Source: Melittangium boletus DSM 14713
Lineage (GTDB): Bacteria; Myxococcota; Myxococcia; Myxococcales; Myxococcaceae
DNA: 64,000 bases
Direction of reading: 5' to 3'
NCBI RefSeq assembly: GCF_002305855.1
Contig: NZ_CP022163.1
Span: forward strand, 9,367,765 to 9,431,764
Under the pieces are notes generated by a model. It did not search any database. It had not been told where the DNA came from and saw nothing but the letters and a program-made list of their open reading frames with translations. Both the position numbers and the translations under genes were made by a program. Every line of letters begins with the position of its first letter. Positions within the stretch are counted from its first letter, which is position 1. Positions 34,980 through 43,310 of this stretch are shown here, in pieces.

Positions 34980-35960
34980 ATGGACTACGTCAACCTGGGA
35001 CATACCGGACTGAAGGTGTCGCGCATCTGCCTGGGCTGCATGAGTTATGGCAGCTCGAAGTGGCGCCCGTGGGTGCTGGACGAGGAGGCCTCGCAGCCCT
35101 TCTTCCGGCGCGCGGTGGAGGCCGGCATCAACTTCTTCGACACCGCGGACATGTACTCGCTCGGCGTGAGCGAGGAGGTGACGGGCCGCGCCCTGCGCCA
35201 GTACGCGAAGCTGGACGAGGTGGTGATCGCCACCAAGGTGTTCAACCCCATGAACGACCGGCCCAACATGGGCGGGCTGTCGCGCAAGCACGTGGTGCAG
35301 GGGTGTGAGGCGAGCCTCAAGCGGCTCGGCGTGGAGACCATCGACCTCTACCAGATCCACCGCATGGATCCGCACACGCCCCTCGAGGAGACGCTGGAGG
35401 CGCTGGATCTGCTCGTGCGCCAGGGCAAGGTGCGCTACCTGGGCGCCAGCTCCTCCACCGCGTGGAAGTTCGCCAAGGCCCTGAGCCTGTCCGAGCGCAA
35501 CGGCTGGGCACGCTTCGTGTCCATGCAGAACCACTACAACCTCGTCTACCGCGAGGAGGAGCGCGAGATGATTCCCCTGTGCGAGGAGGAGGGCATCGGC
35601 GTCATTCCCTGGTCTCCCCTCGCGCGAGGGCTGCTCGCGGGCTCTCGCAAGTCCCTGGACGACAAGCAGGCGACGACCCGCTCGGGCTCGGATGCCTTCG
35701 CGACGACGCTCTACGACAACCCCCATGACTGGGACGTGGTGGAGGCGGTGAAGAAGGTGGCCTCCGCCAAGGGCCACTCGCCCGCCGAGGTCTCCCTGGC
35801 GTGGCTCCTGTCCAAGCCCGCCGTGGTGGCGCCCATCATCGGCGCCACCAAGATGGCGCACCTGGAGGACGCGCTGCGCTCGCTCGACGTGAGGCTCACC
35901 CCGGAGGAGGTGAAGGCGCTCGAGGCGCCCTACCAGCCCCACGCCGTGCGCGGCCACTGA
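34980..35960 (+). CDS. Aldo/keto reductase
   Basis: A 326-residue NADPH-dependent oxidoreductase with the (beta/alpha)8 AKR fold. The catalytic tetrad is visible: D54 and Y59 in FDTADMY, K86 in ATKVF and H127 in QIHRMD. IIGATK near the C-terminus is the cofactor-phosphate segment. It belongs to the YajO/Tas-like AKR group acting on varied aldehydes and ketones. ATG at 34980 follows GGGAGGAAGG. It ends a base before the stop of the converging FHA gene. Confidence 0.92.
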   Translation: MDYVNLGHTGLKVSRICLGCMSYGSSKWRPWVLDEEASQPFFRRAVEAGINFFDTADMYSLGVSEEVTGRALRQYAKLDEVVIATKVFNPMNDRPNMGGLSRKHVVQGCEASLKRLGVETIDLYQIHRMDPHTPLEETLEALDLLVRQGKVRYLGASSSTAWKFAKALSLSERNGWARFVSMQNHYNLVYREEEREMIPLCEEEGIGVIPWSPLARGLLAGSRKSLDDKQATTRSGSDAFATTLYDNPHDWDVVEAVKKVASAKGHSPAEVSLAWLLSKPAVVAPIIGATKMAHLEDALRSLDVRLTPEEVKALEAPYQPHAVRGH

Positions 35961-35961
35961 G

Positions 35962-36936
35962 TCACGGTGCCTTCTTCGCGAGCGCGTCCACTTCCGCCTG
36001 GACGTCGCGCGTCTCCTCGAAGAAGGCGTCCATGCTCTGGGCGGGCGCCAGCCGGAAGGCGGGGGGCAGGAGCGTGCGATCGAAGTTCAGCGAGGAGGAG
36101 AACTCCTCCTCGTCCAGCAGGGAATCCGCCTGCGTGAGCGCCCCGAAGCACACCAGGACCCCCGTCAGCATCAGGACGAGCCGCCGGGGCTCCGCGCGCG
36201 TCACGTAGCGCAGGTGCCAGAAGAGCACGTACCCGAGCCACGCCAGGAAGCCCCCGCGCGCGAGCCACTGCATCCACGAGCCCAGACCCAGGGCATATGC
36301 CACCAGGTGCACCAGGAGCGGCACGGCGAGGAGCCCCAGGAAGCCGAGGCTCCCGATGGCGCCATGGGCGCCGAAATAGAAGCGCCTGCGCGTCACCTTG
36401 CTCGCCACGCTCCAGATCGCGGACCAGATGAAGGTGGCGGACACGGGCAGCACCACCGCCAGCGCGAGCGCGCCCCAGTTCGTCTTCTGGTAGTTCGTCA
36501 GGTACTCGTAGAAGAGCGCGGCCACCACCGTCACCCCGAGCACCACCGGAAAGGCGAAGGGCCGCTCGAAGACATGGCCCCGGGGCGCCTCCGGTACCGC
36601 CGAGACGCGCGTGTCCTCCACCGGATGCGTGCGCGCGCGGAAGCGCAGCACCGTGTCCCCCACCGCCACGCGGAGATCATCCGTGAGCGTCAGCTCCGCC
36701 AGGCGTCCCCAGGGCTCCACCCGGAAGGTGCCGTTGTGGCTGCCCACGTCCCGGAGCACCAGGGCACCGCCCTCGGCGCGCTCGATGCGCAGGTGCGCCG
36801 CGGACACCTTGGGATCGTCCAGGATGACGTCGTTGGTGTAGCCGCGCCCCACCGTCGCCGGGAAGCGCTCCAGCCGGTGCCGGGCGGAGACCCCCTCCTC
36901 GCCCTCCAGCACTTCCAGGAAGATCACTTCGTCCAC
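35962..36936 (-). CDS. FHA-domain integral membrane protein
   Basis: A 324-residue protein with an N-terminal forkhead-associated domain (about 1-100; GRGYTNDVILDDPKVSAAHLRI and GSHNGTF are the phosphothreonine-binding loops) followed by about five membrane helices and a short tail. It probably reads out a Ser/Thr kinase signal at the membrane. Start is GTG at 36936 with GGAGG upstream. The preceding protease gene ends 13 bases inside this one, so the two are coupled and the protease may act in the same pathway. Confidence 0.82.
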   Translation of the reverse strand: MDEVIFLEVLEGEEGVSARHRLERFPATVGRGYTNDVILDDPKVSAAHLRIERAEGGALVLRDVGSHNGTFRVEPWGRLAELTLTDDLRVAVGDTVLRFRARTHPVEDTRVSAVPEAPRGHVFERPFAFPVVLGVTVVAALFYEYLTNYQKTNWGALALAVVLPVSATFIWSAIWSVASKVTRRRFYFGAHGAIGSLGFLGLLAVPLLVHLVAYALGLGSWMQWLARGGFLAWLGYVLFWHLRYVTRAEPRRLVLMLTGVLVCFGALTQADSLLDEEEFSSSLNFDRTLLPPAFRLAPAQSMDAFFEETRDVQAEVDALAKKAP

Positions 36937-38264
36937 GCGAGTGCCTCCAGGTAGCGGCGCGCGAGGGCGCGGGCGTTGTCCGCGGAGAATCCCGCCAGAT
37001 CCAGGCTCGTCTGCACACCCGAGGAGCCCGCGTTGTTCGTCGCCGCCCGGAGCGACAGATCATACAGCCCGGGCAGCCGCTTGTAGGCGCGCAGGCACAG
37101 GGCCGTGCGCACCGTCATCCCGCCCACCTTCACGAATCCCTCCTGGCAGCGGAAGTTCGTCACGTCGTCCTGGGTGGCCTCCACGCCCCCCGCGTCATTG
37201 GCGAACGTGGCCGAGTAGAGCGCCGAGAAGCGCAGCGCCCCGAGCGAGTCGCTCGACACGAAGGCATGATCGTACGCCACCACGCCCGTGCGCTGCTCTC
37301 CGCTCAGGAAGATGTCCTCCTCGGACGAGCACTGGTAGCTGGTGATGGTGTAGGGATTCTCCGACTCGTGCGGGGTATCGCCCCAGCACTTGAGGAAGGG
37401 CTGCCAGCGGCCCGGCACCCGGTAGTCGCCCAGCCGCTGGGTTGGCACGGGCGTGGACATCAGGCGCTCGGTGATGCGCTGCTGGTTGTCCAGCAGCTGC
37501 GTGGCCACCACGGACAACAGGCGGGTGCCCGGCGCGTCCTTCGCCTCGCGTGCTCGCTCCAGGAGCGCGCGCGCATGCACCACCGGCACCAGGAAGCCGA
37601 GCTGGTTGCCCAGGGTCGCCACGTTGACGCCCACCACCCGGCCCTCGCCCGTCACCGTGGGGCCTCCGCTCATGCCGGGGTTGATGGCGCCGCTGAAGTG
37701 CACCTTGTCGTAGAGCGCGTCCTGCACGAGGCCGTTGTAGGTACCCTCGACGATGGTGGTTCCCAGGTCATGGGGATTGCCCATGGCGTACAACCGGGAG
37801 CCCTGGGAGGCATCCTTCGCCGCCAGTTCGAACCAGTCCTTCACCGGCTCGTCCTGCTGGATGACGGCCAGGTCATGCACCACGTCCACGTCCACCACGC
37901 GCACCGGTATCGCCTGCGCGTCCTGGCCCTCGCGCACCAGCTCCGCGGTGTAGTCGTCGGGGTGCTGCACGATGCTGGAAATGACGTGGTAGTTCGTGAT
38001 GGCTCGGCCCTCGGCGTCCACGAAGAAGGCGGAGCCGATGGAGGAGCGGGAGCCACTTCGCCGCTCGATGATGCGCACCTGGGCCACGCGGCGCTTGATG
38101 CGCTCGAACAACTCCTGGGTGGACGGAGGCAACGTGGCCACGGGCAGCGGAGGGATCACGGCCGGGGGCTCCGTGTCCGACGGTTCTTCCGGATCCGGGT
38201 CCGGGTTGGGGGGATCCAGCACCGGGGCTTGGGCCAGCGTGGCGAGCAGGAGGAGGGTCCACAT
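36924..38264 (-). CDS. Trypsin-like (S1C/DegP-type) exported serine protease
   Basis: A 446-residue protein with a signal peptide (MWTLLLLATLAQA), a Pro/Asp-rich spacer and a chymotrypsin-fold protease domain. The triad is H93 (NYHVIS), D131 (HDLAVI) and S199 (GMSGGP). There is no PDZ domain after the protease; instead a ~200-residue C-terminal region of unknown fold holds several Cys. The frame is open to 38693, but the ATG at 38264 begins the signal peptide. Overlap with the FHA membrane protein gene suggests a phospho-regulated envelope stress or processing function. Confidence 0.83.
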   Translation of the reverse strand: MWTLLLLATLAQAPVLDPPNPDPDPEEPSDTEPPAVIPPLPVATLPPSTQELFERIKRRVAQVRIIERRSGSRSSIGSAFFVDAEGRAITNYHVISSIVQHPDDYTAELVREGQDAQAIPVRVVDVDVVHDLAVIQQDEPVKDWFELAAKDASQGSRLYAMGNPHDLGTTIVEGTYNGLVQDALYDKVHFSGAINPGMSGGPTVTGEGRVVGVNVATLGNQLGFLVPVVHARALLERAREAKDAPGTRLLSVVATQLLDNQQRITERLMSTPVPTQRLGDYRVPGRWQPFLKCWGDTPHESENPYTITSYQCSSEEDIFLSGEQRTGVVAYDHAFVSSDSLGALRFSALYSATFANDAGGVEATQDDVTNFRCQEGFVKVGGMTVRTALCLRAYKRLPGLYDLSLRAATNNAGSSGVQTSLDLAGFSADNARALARRYLEALAWTK

Positions 38265-38385
38265 GAGGGAGCGCACACTAGCGGAACGCGGGCGCCTTGC
38301 CCTCCCCCACCGGTAGGGCGGCCTTGTCCATACCTCCTTGGAGGTATTGAGACTCTTGGGGGGTGGAAGCGACTGTGGCGCCACT

Positions 38386-39372
38386 ATGGACACCCTCGAT
38401 GCCCGGCTGACGGGGCTCGCCCTGTGCTGGCTCCTGACCCGCCCCAAGACGAACCGGGGCAACCGCAACAAGTTGGAGGAAGCCCTCCGCCCCCTCGTGG
38501 AGCACCACTTCGGCCGTGCCCGATGGAAGGAGCACTGCGCCCGGTTGGTGTCACAACTGGTGGAGGACGGTCTCGTGACCGAGGGGAAACGCGGCGGCCT
38601 GGAACTGGCGGCCCCAGGACGCGCCCGAGTCCTGCGCTTCCTCGCGATCGACACGCCGCCTCGCCAGTTGACCTGGAAGAAGCTCAAGGACACCTATCTG
38701 CAGGCACTGAGCCTGGGGCTCCCCATGTCCCGCGCGGCGCTGACCCGGGTGGGCAGCGCCGATGGCATGCGCATCGCCCTGCTCCAGCGCGAGCATGGAC
38801 TCGACGGGAAGGACACGCCCACGCTGGCGCAGGTGCGCGACCGGCTGTTGTGGCGCCAGCTCGGCGTGGAGACGGATCAGCCCTTCGATCTGTCCTCCGT
38901 CAAGGCCCACCTGCTCGGAAAGATGTTGGAACTGGAGGTGCGTGATCCGCATCAGGCGATGGAACAACTCGCCGCGCGGGCGGCGGGGGCTCCCCGGGTG
39001 GACGTGGAGGCCGTGCGCCTCGCCACGCTGCGATCCTGGTTGCTGGCCAGCCCGGAAGCCGAGACACCCGCCCCGACCCCGACCCCGGCCCCGTCCGAGG
39101 CCGCGTTCGCCGATCAGGTGCTCACGGTGGCCCGCGCGCTTCCGGCCGAGCGCCGCTTCGGTCCGGACAAGGTGTTCATCGCCCACGTCTGGCGGGCCCT
39201 CCAGCCCACGTGGCGCCACCGCGAGTCCTTCGACGCCGCGCTGATCGAGGCCAACCGCGCCCGGCATCTGTCGCTGAGCCGCGCGGATCTCGTGTCGGTG
39301 ATGGACCCCACCGACGTGGCCGAGTCCGAGATCCGCGCCCAGGGCGCCCGCTTCCACTTCGTCGTCGTCTAG
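38386..39372 (+). CDS. Winged-helix-like partner protein of the dual ATPase
   Basis: A 328-residue soluble protein I do not recognise. The N-terminal ~75 residues (KNRNKLEEALRPLV-like helices, then LVSQLVEDGLVTEGKRGGLELA) look like a winged helix, so DNA binding is plausible. A helical middle ends in an Ala/Pro/Thr linker near residue 230, followed by a compact C-terminal domain (VLTVARALPAERRFG, VFIAHVW, LSLSRADLVSVMDP, ending ARFHFVVV). It stops 24 bases before the ATPase gene on the same strand, so it is almost certainly its partner. ATG at 38386; an upstream in-frame start at 38338 lacks support. Confidence 0.7.
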   Translation: MDTLDARLTGLALCWLLTRPKTNRGNRNKLEEALRPLVEHHFGRARWKEHCARLVSQLVEDGLVTEGKRGGLELAAPGRARVLRFLAIDTPPRQLTWKKLKDTYLQALSLGLPMSRAALTRVGSADGMRIALLQREHGLDGKDTPTLAQVRDRLLWRQLGVETDQPFDLSSVKAHLLGKMLELEVRDPHQAMEQLAARAAGAPRVDVEAVRLATLRSWLLASPEAETPAPTPTPAPSEAAFADQVLTVARALPAERRFGPDKVFIAHVWRALQPTWRHRESFDAALIEANRARHLSLSRADLVSVMDPTDVAESEIRAQGARFHFVVV

Positions 39373-39396
39373 CCCCCCTTCCTCCTGGAGTTGCCC

Positions 39397-42300
39397 GTGA
39401 CCTCCGATCCACGACTCGAGGCCTTCCTCTCCGATGGCGAGGAGGTCTTCAACGGCGTCCAGCAGGGGCAGAACCTCTGGAAGCACGATCCCTTCGATGT
39501 GCCGTCCTTCAACGCCCCCGCCCGGAGCGCCTTCCAGCGGCTCCTCAAGCGCGCGGTGGCCACGCCTCGGCCCGAGGAGGGCAAGCTGTTGCTGCTCACG
39601 GGCGAGTCCGGCAGTGGCAAGACGCATCTGGTGCGCGCCTTCCGCCACCTCGTGCACGGACAGGAGCAGGGCTACGTCGGCTACCTGCCGATGACCGTCG
39701 ATACGCCCCACTACGAGCGCTACATCCTCTCCTGCCTGATGGACTCGCTGGACCGGCCCTACGACGCGCGCAAGGCCGAGGCCTCGGGCTTGATGCGGCT
39801 GTCGGACGCGGTGATGGAGGCCAGCAAGAGCATCTTCGCGCTGAACATCCAGGCCGAGCCCCGCGACGACGAACACCTGCACACCACGGTGTCCGACGTG
39901 GCCTATGAGCTGAGGGCGGACCCGCGCTTCCGCGACGTGAGCGTGGACCTGCTGCGCGCCCTGCTCTTCCTGCAACACCGGGACGTGCGCCTGCACCACG
40001 CGGTGCTCCAGTGGATACGCTGCCGGGACCTGTCCCCCTCGGATGCCAAGGCGCTCGGAAATCTGGTCCCCCGGACCGATGAGGATGGACCCAAGTGGAT
40101 GCTGGAGCAGTTGGGTCACCTGCTGAGCGCGTTCGGCCAGGCGTTCGTCCTGTGCGTGGATCAGGTGGAGGACATCAGTGACTTCGCCCTGCGTCCGGGC
40201 ATGGAGCCCGCGTTCCGCCGCGCGATGAACCTGCTCGCCCACCTGGCCGGAAACATCCCCACGGCGATCGTGGTGGTCTGCGGCCTGTCCGACTTCTGGT
40301 TCAGCGCCCGGCAACGGCTGCTGCAATCCATCCTGGATCGGATCGAACTCGACCCCGCCCCCGTGAAGCTCGAGCACCTGGTGACCGCCCAGACGGCGCG
40401 CGACATCGCGGCGCAACGCCTGAAGGTGCTCTACGAGAAGCGGGGCGCCACGGTCGATCCGCGCGATCCCACCTATCCCATTCCCCCGGAGGTGTTCGAC
40501 ACCCTGAGCGGGCGCAGGACTCGCGATGTGCTGCATTGCTTCCGCGCCTACCGCGAACGCGCCATCGAGGAGGGCCGTCTGCCCGCGCTGTTCCTCCCTC
40601 CGGAGGAGAAGGCGGGGCCTGGGCCGGAGATCAAGAAGCCATCGCCGACCCCCCCACCGGAACCCGATCGGATCGCGGAGCTGGACCAGAAGTGGGCGGA
40701 CTTCCGGGCGACGTTCCAGGCCCAGGTGCCGGACGAGGACGAGGAGATCGTCTCCCTGCTCGCCTGGGGACTCGAGACGGCGAGTCAGGAGCTGGACGGC
40801 GCGGCGCGCTTCTCCGTGAAGACCCGGGACGAGTCGTCGCTGGAGATCTCTCCGGAGGGCAAGGCGCCCCGGCTCCTCGTCGTGCTCTGCAACAGATCCT
40901 CCAAGGGCGGGCATCTGGGCTACCAGATGAAGGACGCGCTCGACTCCACGGGAGGCAAGCTGCCGGTGCTGGTGCGGACCACGGAGTTCCCCTCGTCGAC
41001 GGGCACCATCGTGGCGGAGCAGCTCCTGCGGCTCCAGAAGAAGGGCGGACGCCGCGCGGTGCTCGGGGATGGAGATCTGCGCGATCTGGTGGCGCTGCGG
41101 ACCTTCCGCCAGGCCCACGCACAGGCGGCGCTGAACGAGTGGAGCCACAAGGCCCGGCCCATCACCCGCCTCAAGCTCATCAGTGATCTCCTGGGACGGG
41201 AACCCATGGAACAGGAACCACCCGCCGTCGACACCCCGAAGGATCCGCCCGTCACCAAACCCCACCCCCAGAACGCCCAGACGCCCACCCCCCCGGCGCC
41301 CCTGCTCAAGGGTCCGCTGCGGCTCGGCCTCCAGGAGGGAATCATCAACGAGCCCGTGACCCTGGAGCCCGGGGAGATGATGCGGCACAGCGCCTTCCTG
41401 GGGGGCACGGGCAGCGGCAAGACGACCGCGGCGCTCAACCTCGTGGAGCAATTGCTGCTGCGGGGCATCCCCGCCATCCTGGTGGACCGCAAGGGCGACC
41501 TGGCCGGATACGCCCGCGAGGAAGCCTGGCGGACGCCGTTGGAGGACCCGCGGCTCGACGAACGCCGCCGCCTGCTGCTCGAGCACGTGGACGTGGCGCT
41601 CTACACCCCGGGCCGCTCGGATGGACGGCCCCTGGCCATTCCCGTGGTCCCCCGGGGCCTGGAAGCCCTGTCCGCCGAGGAGCGCGACCAGGCCGTCACG
41701 CAGGCGGCGGACGCCATCGCGGGCATGCTCGAGTACAAGAGCAGCAACCGCGACAAGGCAACGCGCGCCCTGCTCGAACAGGCGCTCCACCTGCTGGTGC
41801 GGCGTCCGCGAGGAAAGGACGTCACGCTCGAACTGTTGCGCCAGTTCATCCAGTCCGAGGACCCCGCCCTCGTGCGGGAAGCCGAGGGGCTGGATGCCAA
41901 GGCCTATCCCAAGCTCGTCAACGATCTGGCCACGCTCCGCCTCAGCACGCGGGTCCTCCTGTCCGCGACGGGTGAACGGCTCGACGTGGAGGAACTGCTC
42001 GGGCGCGGCGCCTCGGCGACGCCGGGACGCACCCGGCTGAGCATCATCAGCACCAAGTTCCTGGGTGGGAACCAGCAGGTCCTCTTCTGGGTGTCCCAGC
42101 TCCTGATGGAGACGCACCGCTGGGCGAGCCAGAACCCCTCGTCCCAGCTCCAGGCGGTGCTGCTCTTCGACGAGGCGGACCTCTACCTGCCCGCCGTGGG
42201 CAAGCCCGCCACGAAGCAGCCCATGGAGAACCTGCTCCGGCGCGCCCGCTCCGCCGGGCTGGGCCTCATGCTGGCCACCCAGAGCCCGGGGGACCTGGAC

Positions 42301-42597
42301 TACAAGTGCCGCGAGAACGTGCGCACCTGGCTGGTGGGCCGCGTGACGGAGGAGACGGCGCTCAAGAAACTCAAGCCCATGTTCGCCAATGGCCGCGGAG
42401 GGGACGGCACCCAGAAGCTCGCCACCCAACAGATGGGGCGCTTCCACCTCCAGCGCGAAGGCCAGCCGGTGCAGCAGCTCAAGGCGGACCGCAACGTCAT
42501 CCTCACCGAGCAGCTGTCCGAGGACGAAATCCTCCGGCTCGCGCGCCAGACGGGAGCGCGACGCGGCCAGGGCCCGGAGCTCGCGGCCCTTCATTAG
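39397..42597 (+). CDS. Large protein with two P-loop ATPase modules, C-terminal HerA/FtsK-like
   Basis: A 1066-residue protein of unknown role. Module 1: Walker A GESGSGKT (69-76) and Walker B FVLCVDQ (250-256), like AAA/ORC or STAND ATPases. A linker and an alpha/beta region (about 485-575, RLLVVLCN onward) follow. Module 2: Walker A GGTGSGKT (669-676), DRKGD after strand 2, Walker B VLLFDEAD (921-928), a possible arginine finger (RRARSAG) and LATQSPGDLD, the pattern of HerA/VirB4-type (DUF87) DNA translocases. GTG at 39397 has GGAG 6 bases upstream; the earlier TTG abuts that site. With its winged-helix partner it may be a DNA-translocating defence or conjugation/segregation machine. Confidence 0.8.
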   Translation: MTSDPRLEAFLSDGEEVFNGVQQGQNLWKHDPFDVPSFNAPARSAFQRLLKRAVATPRPEEGKLLLLTGESGSGKTHLVRAFRHLVHGQEQGYVGYLPMTVDTPHYERYILSCLMDSLDRPYDARKAEASGLMRLSDAVMEASKSIFALNIQAEPRDDEHLHTTVSDVAYELRADPRFRDVSVDLLRALLFLQHRDVRLHHAVLQWIRCRDLSPSDAKALGNLVPRTDEDGPKWMLEQLGHLLSAFGQAFVLCVDQVEDISDFALRPGMEPAFRRAMNLLAHLAGNIPTAIVVVCGLSDFWFSARQRLLQSILDRIELDPAPVKLEHLVTAQTARDIAAQRLKVLYEKRGATVDPRDPTYPIPPEVFDTLSGRRTRDVLHCFRAYRERAIEEGRLPALFLPPEEKAGPGPEIKKPSPTPPPEPDRIAELDQKWADFRATFQAQVPDEDEEIVSLLAWGLETASQELDGAARFSVKTRDESSLEISPEGKAPRLLVVLCNRSSKGGHLGYQMKDALDSTGGKLPVLVRTTEFPSSTGTIVAEQLLRLQKKGGRRAVLGDGDLRDLVALRTFRQAHAQAALNEWSHKARPITRLKLISDLLGREPMEQEPPAVDTPKDPPVTKPHPQNAQTPTPPAPLLKGPLRLGLQEGIINEPVTLEPGEMMRHSAFLGGTGSGKTTAALNLVEQLLLRGIPAILVDRKGDLAGYAREEAWRTPLEDPRLDERRRLLLEHVDVALYTPGRSDGRPLAIPVVPRGLEALSAEERDQAVTQAADAIAGMLEYKSSNRDKATRALLEQALHLLVRRPRGKDVTLELLRQFIQSEDPALVREAEGLDAKAYPKLVNDLATLRLSTRVLLSATGERLDVEELLGRGASATPGRTRLSIISTKFLGGNQQVLFWVSQLLMETHRWASQNPSSQLQAVLLFDEADLYLPAVGKPATKQPMENLLRRARSAGLGLMLATQSPGDLDYKCRENVRTWLVGRVTEETALKKLKPMFANGRGGDGTQKLATQQMGRFHLQREGQPVQQLKADRNVILTEQLSEDEILRLARQTGARRGQGPELAALH

Positions 42598-42612
42598 ATG
42601 AGGCGAAAGGCA

Positions 42613-42649
42613 AGGGGGAAGGTGCCTCGCGGGGTACACCCTTCCCCCT
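42613..42649 (+). terminator. G/C-rich hairpin after the dual-ATPase gene
   Basis: AGGGGGAAGGTG and CACCCTTCCCCCT pair almost completely (one bulged base) around a 12-base loop, 15 bases after the stop codon. This would isolate the ATPase cassette from the signalling block. Confidence 0.6.
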
Positions 42650-42716
42650 CCTTCCGAGCAATCGGCCCCGCGAGCGGGATGACATCCTCGCGCCGTACGG
42701 TAACCTTGGGGTCCAG

Positions 42717-43202
42717 ATGAGCCCCGAAGCCCGCGCCGAGATGGTCGCCCAAGCTGAACGCGCCCTGCGCCGCGGAGAGCTCGACGAGGCCGTGCGTCTC
42801 CACGAGACGCTGTGCCGGGCTTTTCCCGAGGACCCCGCCCTGGCCCTCAAGCTCGCGAATCTGCGCGATACGATCGAGCCCCAGGAGTTGCAGCTTTCCC
42901 GGGCTCTCCAGGCCAGCGCCCTCCCCCAGAGCATTCCCCAGGGGCCTTCCTCGCCCGTGGCGGAGGGTGAACGGCTCTTCTCCCTGGGTGACTACGTGGG
43001 CGCCGCGGCCGCCTACCGCCGGGCGCTCCAGGCCCGCCCGGACAGCGAGCTCATCCGAGAACGGCTCGAGGAGCTGTACCGGCTCGCCCGGACGCTGCCC
43101 GTGCATTCGCCCACGGACCGCTCGCTGCCCCGTCAGGCAGAGCCCCTGCTGCACGCCCTCCTGGACCGGCTCGCCGCTCGCCGCCGCATCAAGCGCGACT
43201 GA
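42717..43202 (+). CDS. TPR-like protein
   Basis: A 161-residue soluble protein with helix-turn-helix pairs of tetratricopeptide type: EMVAQAERALRRGELDEAVRLHETLCRAFPED-like first repeat and GERLFSLGDYVGAAAAYRRALQARPDS as a second, separated by a Pro/Ser linker. TPR proteins mediate protein contacts. ATG at 42717 begins the first repeat. It lies 108 bases before the kinase gene and may be part of the same signalling unit. Confidence 0.7.
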   Translation: MSPEARAEMVAQAERALRRGELDEAVRLHETLCRAFPEDPALALKLANLRDTIEPQELQLSRALQASALPQSIPQGPSSPVAEGERLFSLGDYVGAAAAYRRALQARPDSELIRERLEELYRLARTLPVHSPTDRSLPRQAEPLLHALLDRLAARRRIKRD

Positions 43203-43310
43203 CGCGTTGCACCTGGGAGTGAACGACCCCTGGACTTCCGACCCGGACGGCGCTGTCATGCCGACGGCTTCCCCCCTGACACCCGCGTCCTTCCCTTCGA
43301 CCCGGTCTCC

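Noticed and set aside
38551-42639. A 1362-codon open frame on the minus strand opposite the dual ATPase
   Set aside because: It is antisense to two genes with clear motifs, has no recognisable domain and shows the Arg/Gly/His-rich composition of GC-rich shadow frames.
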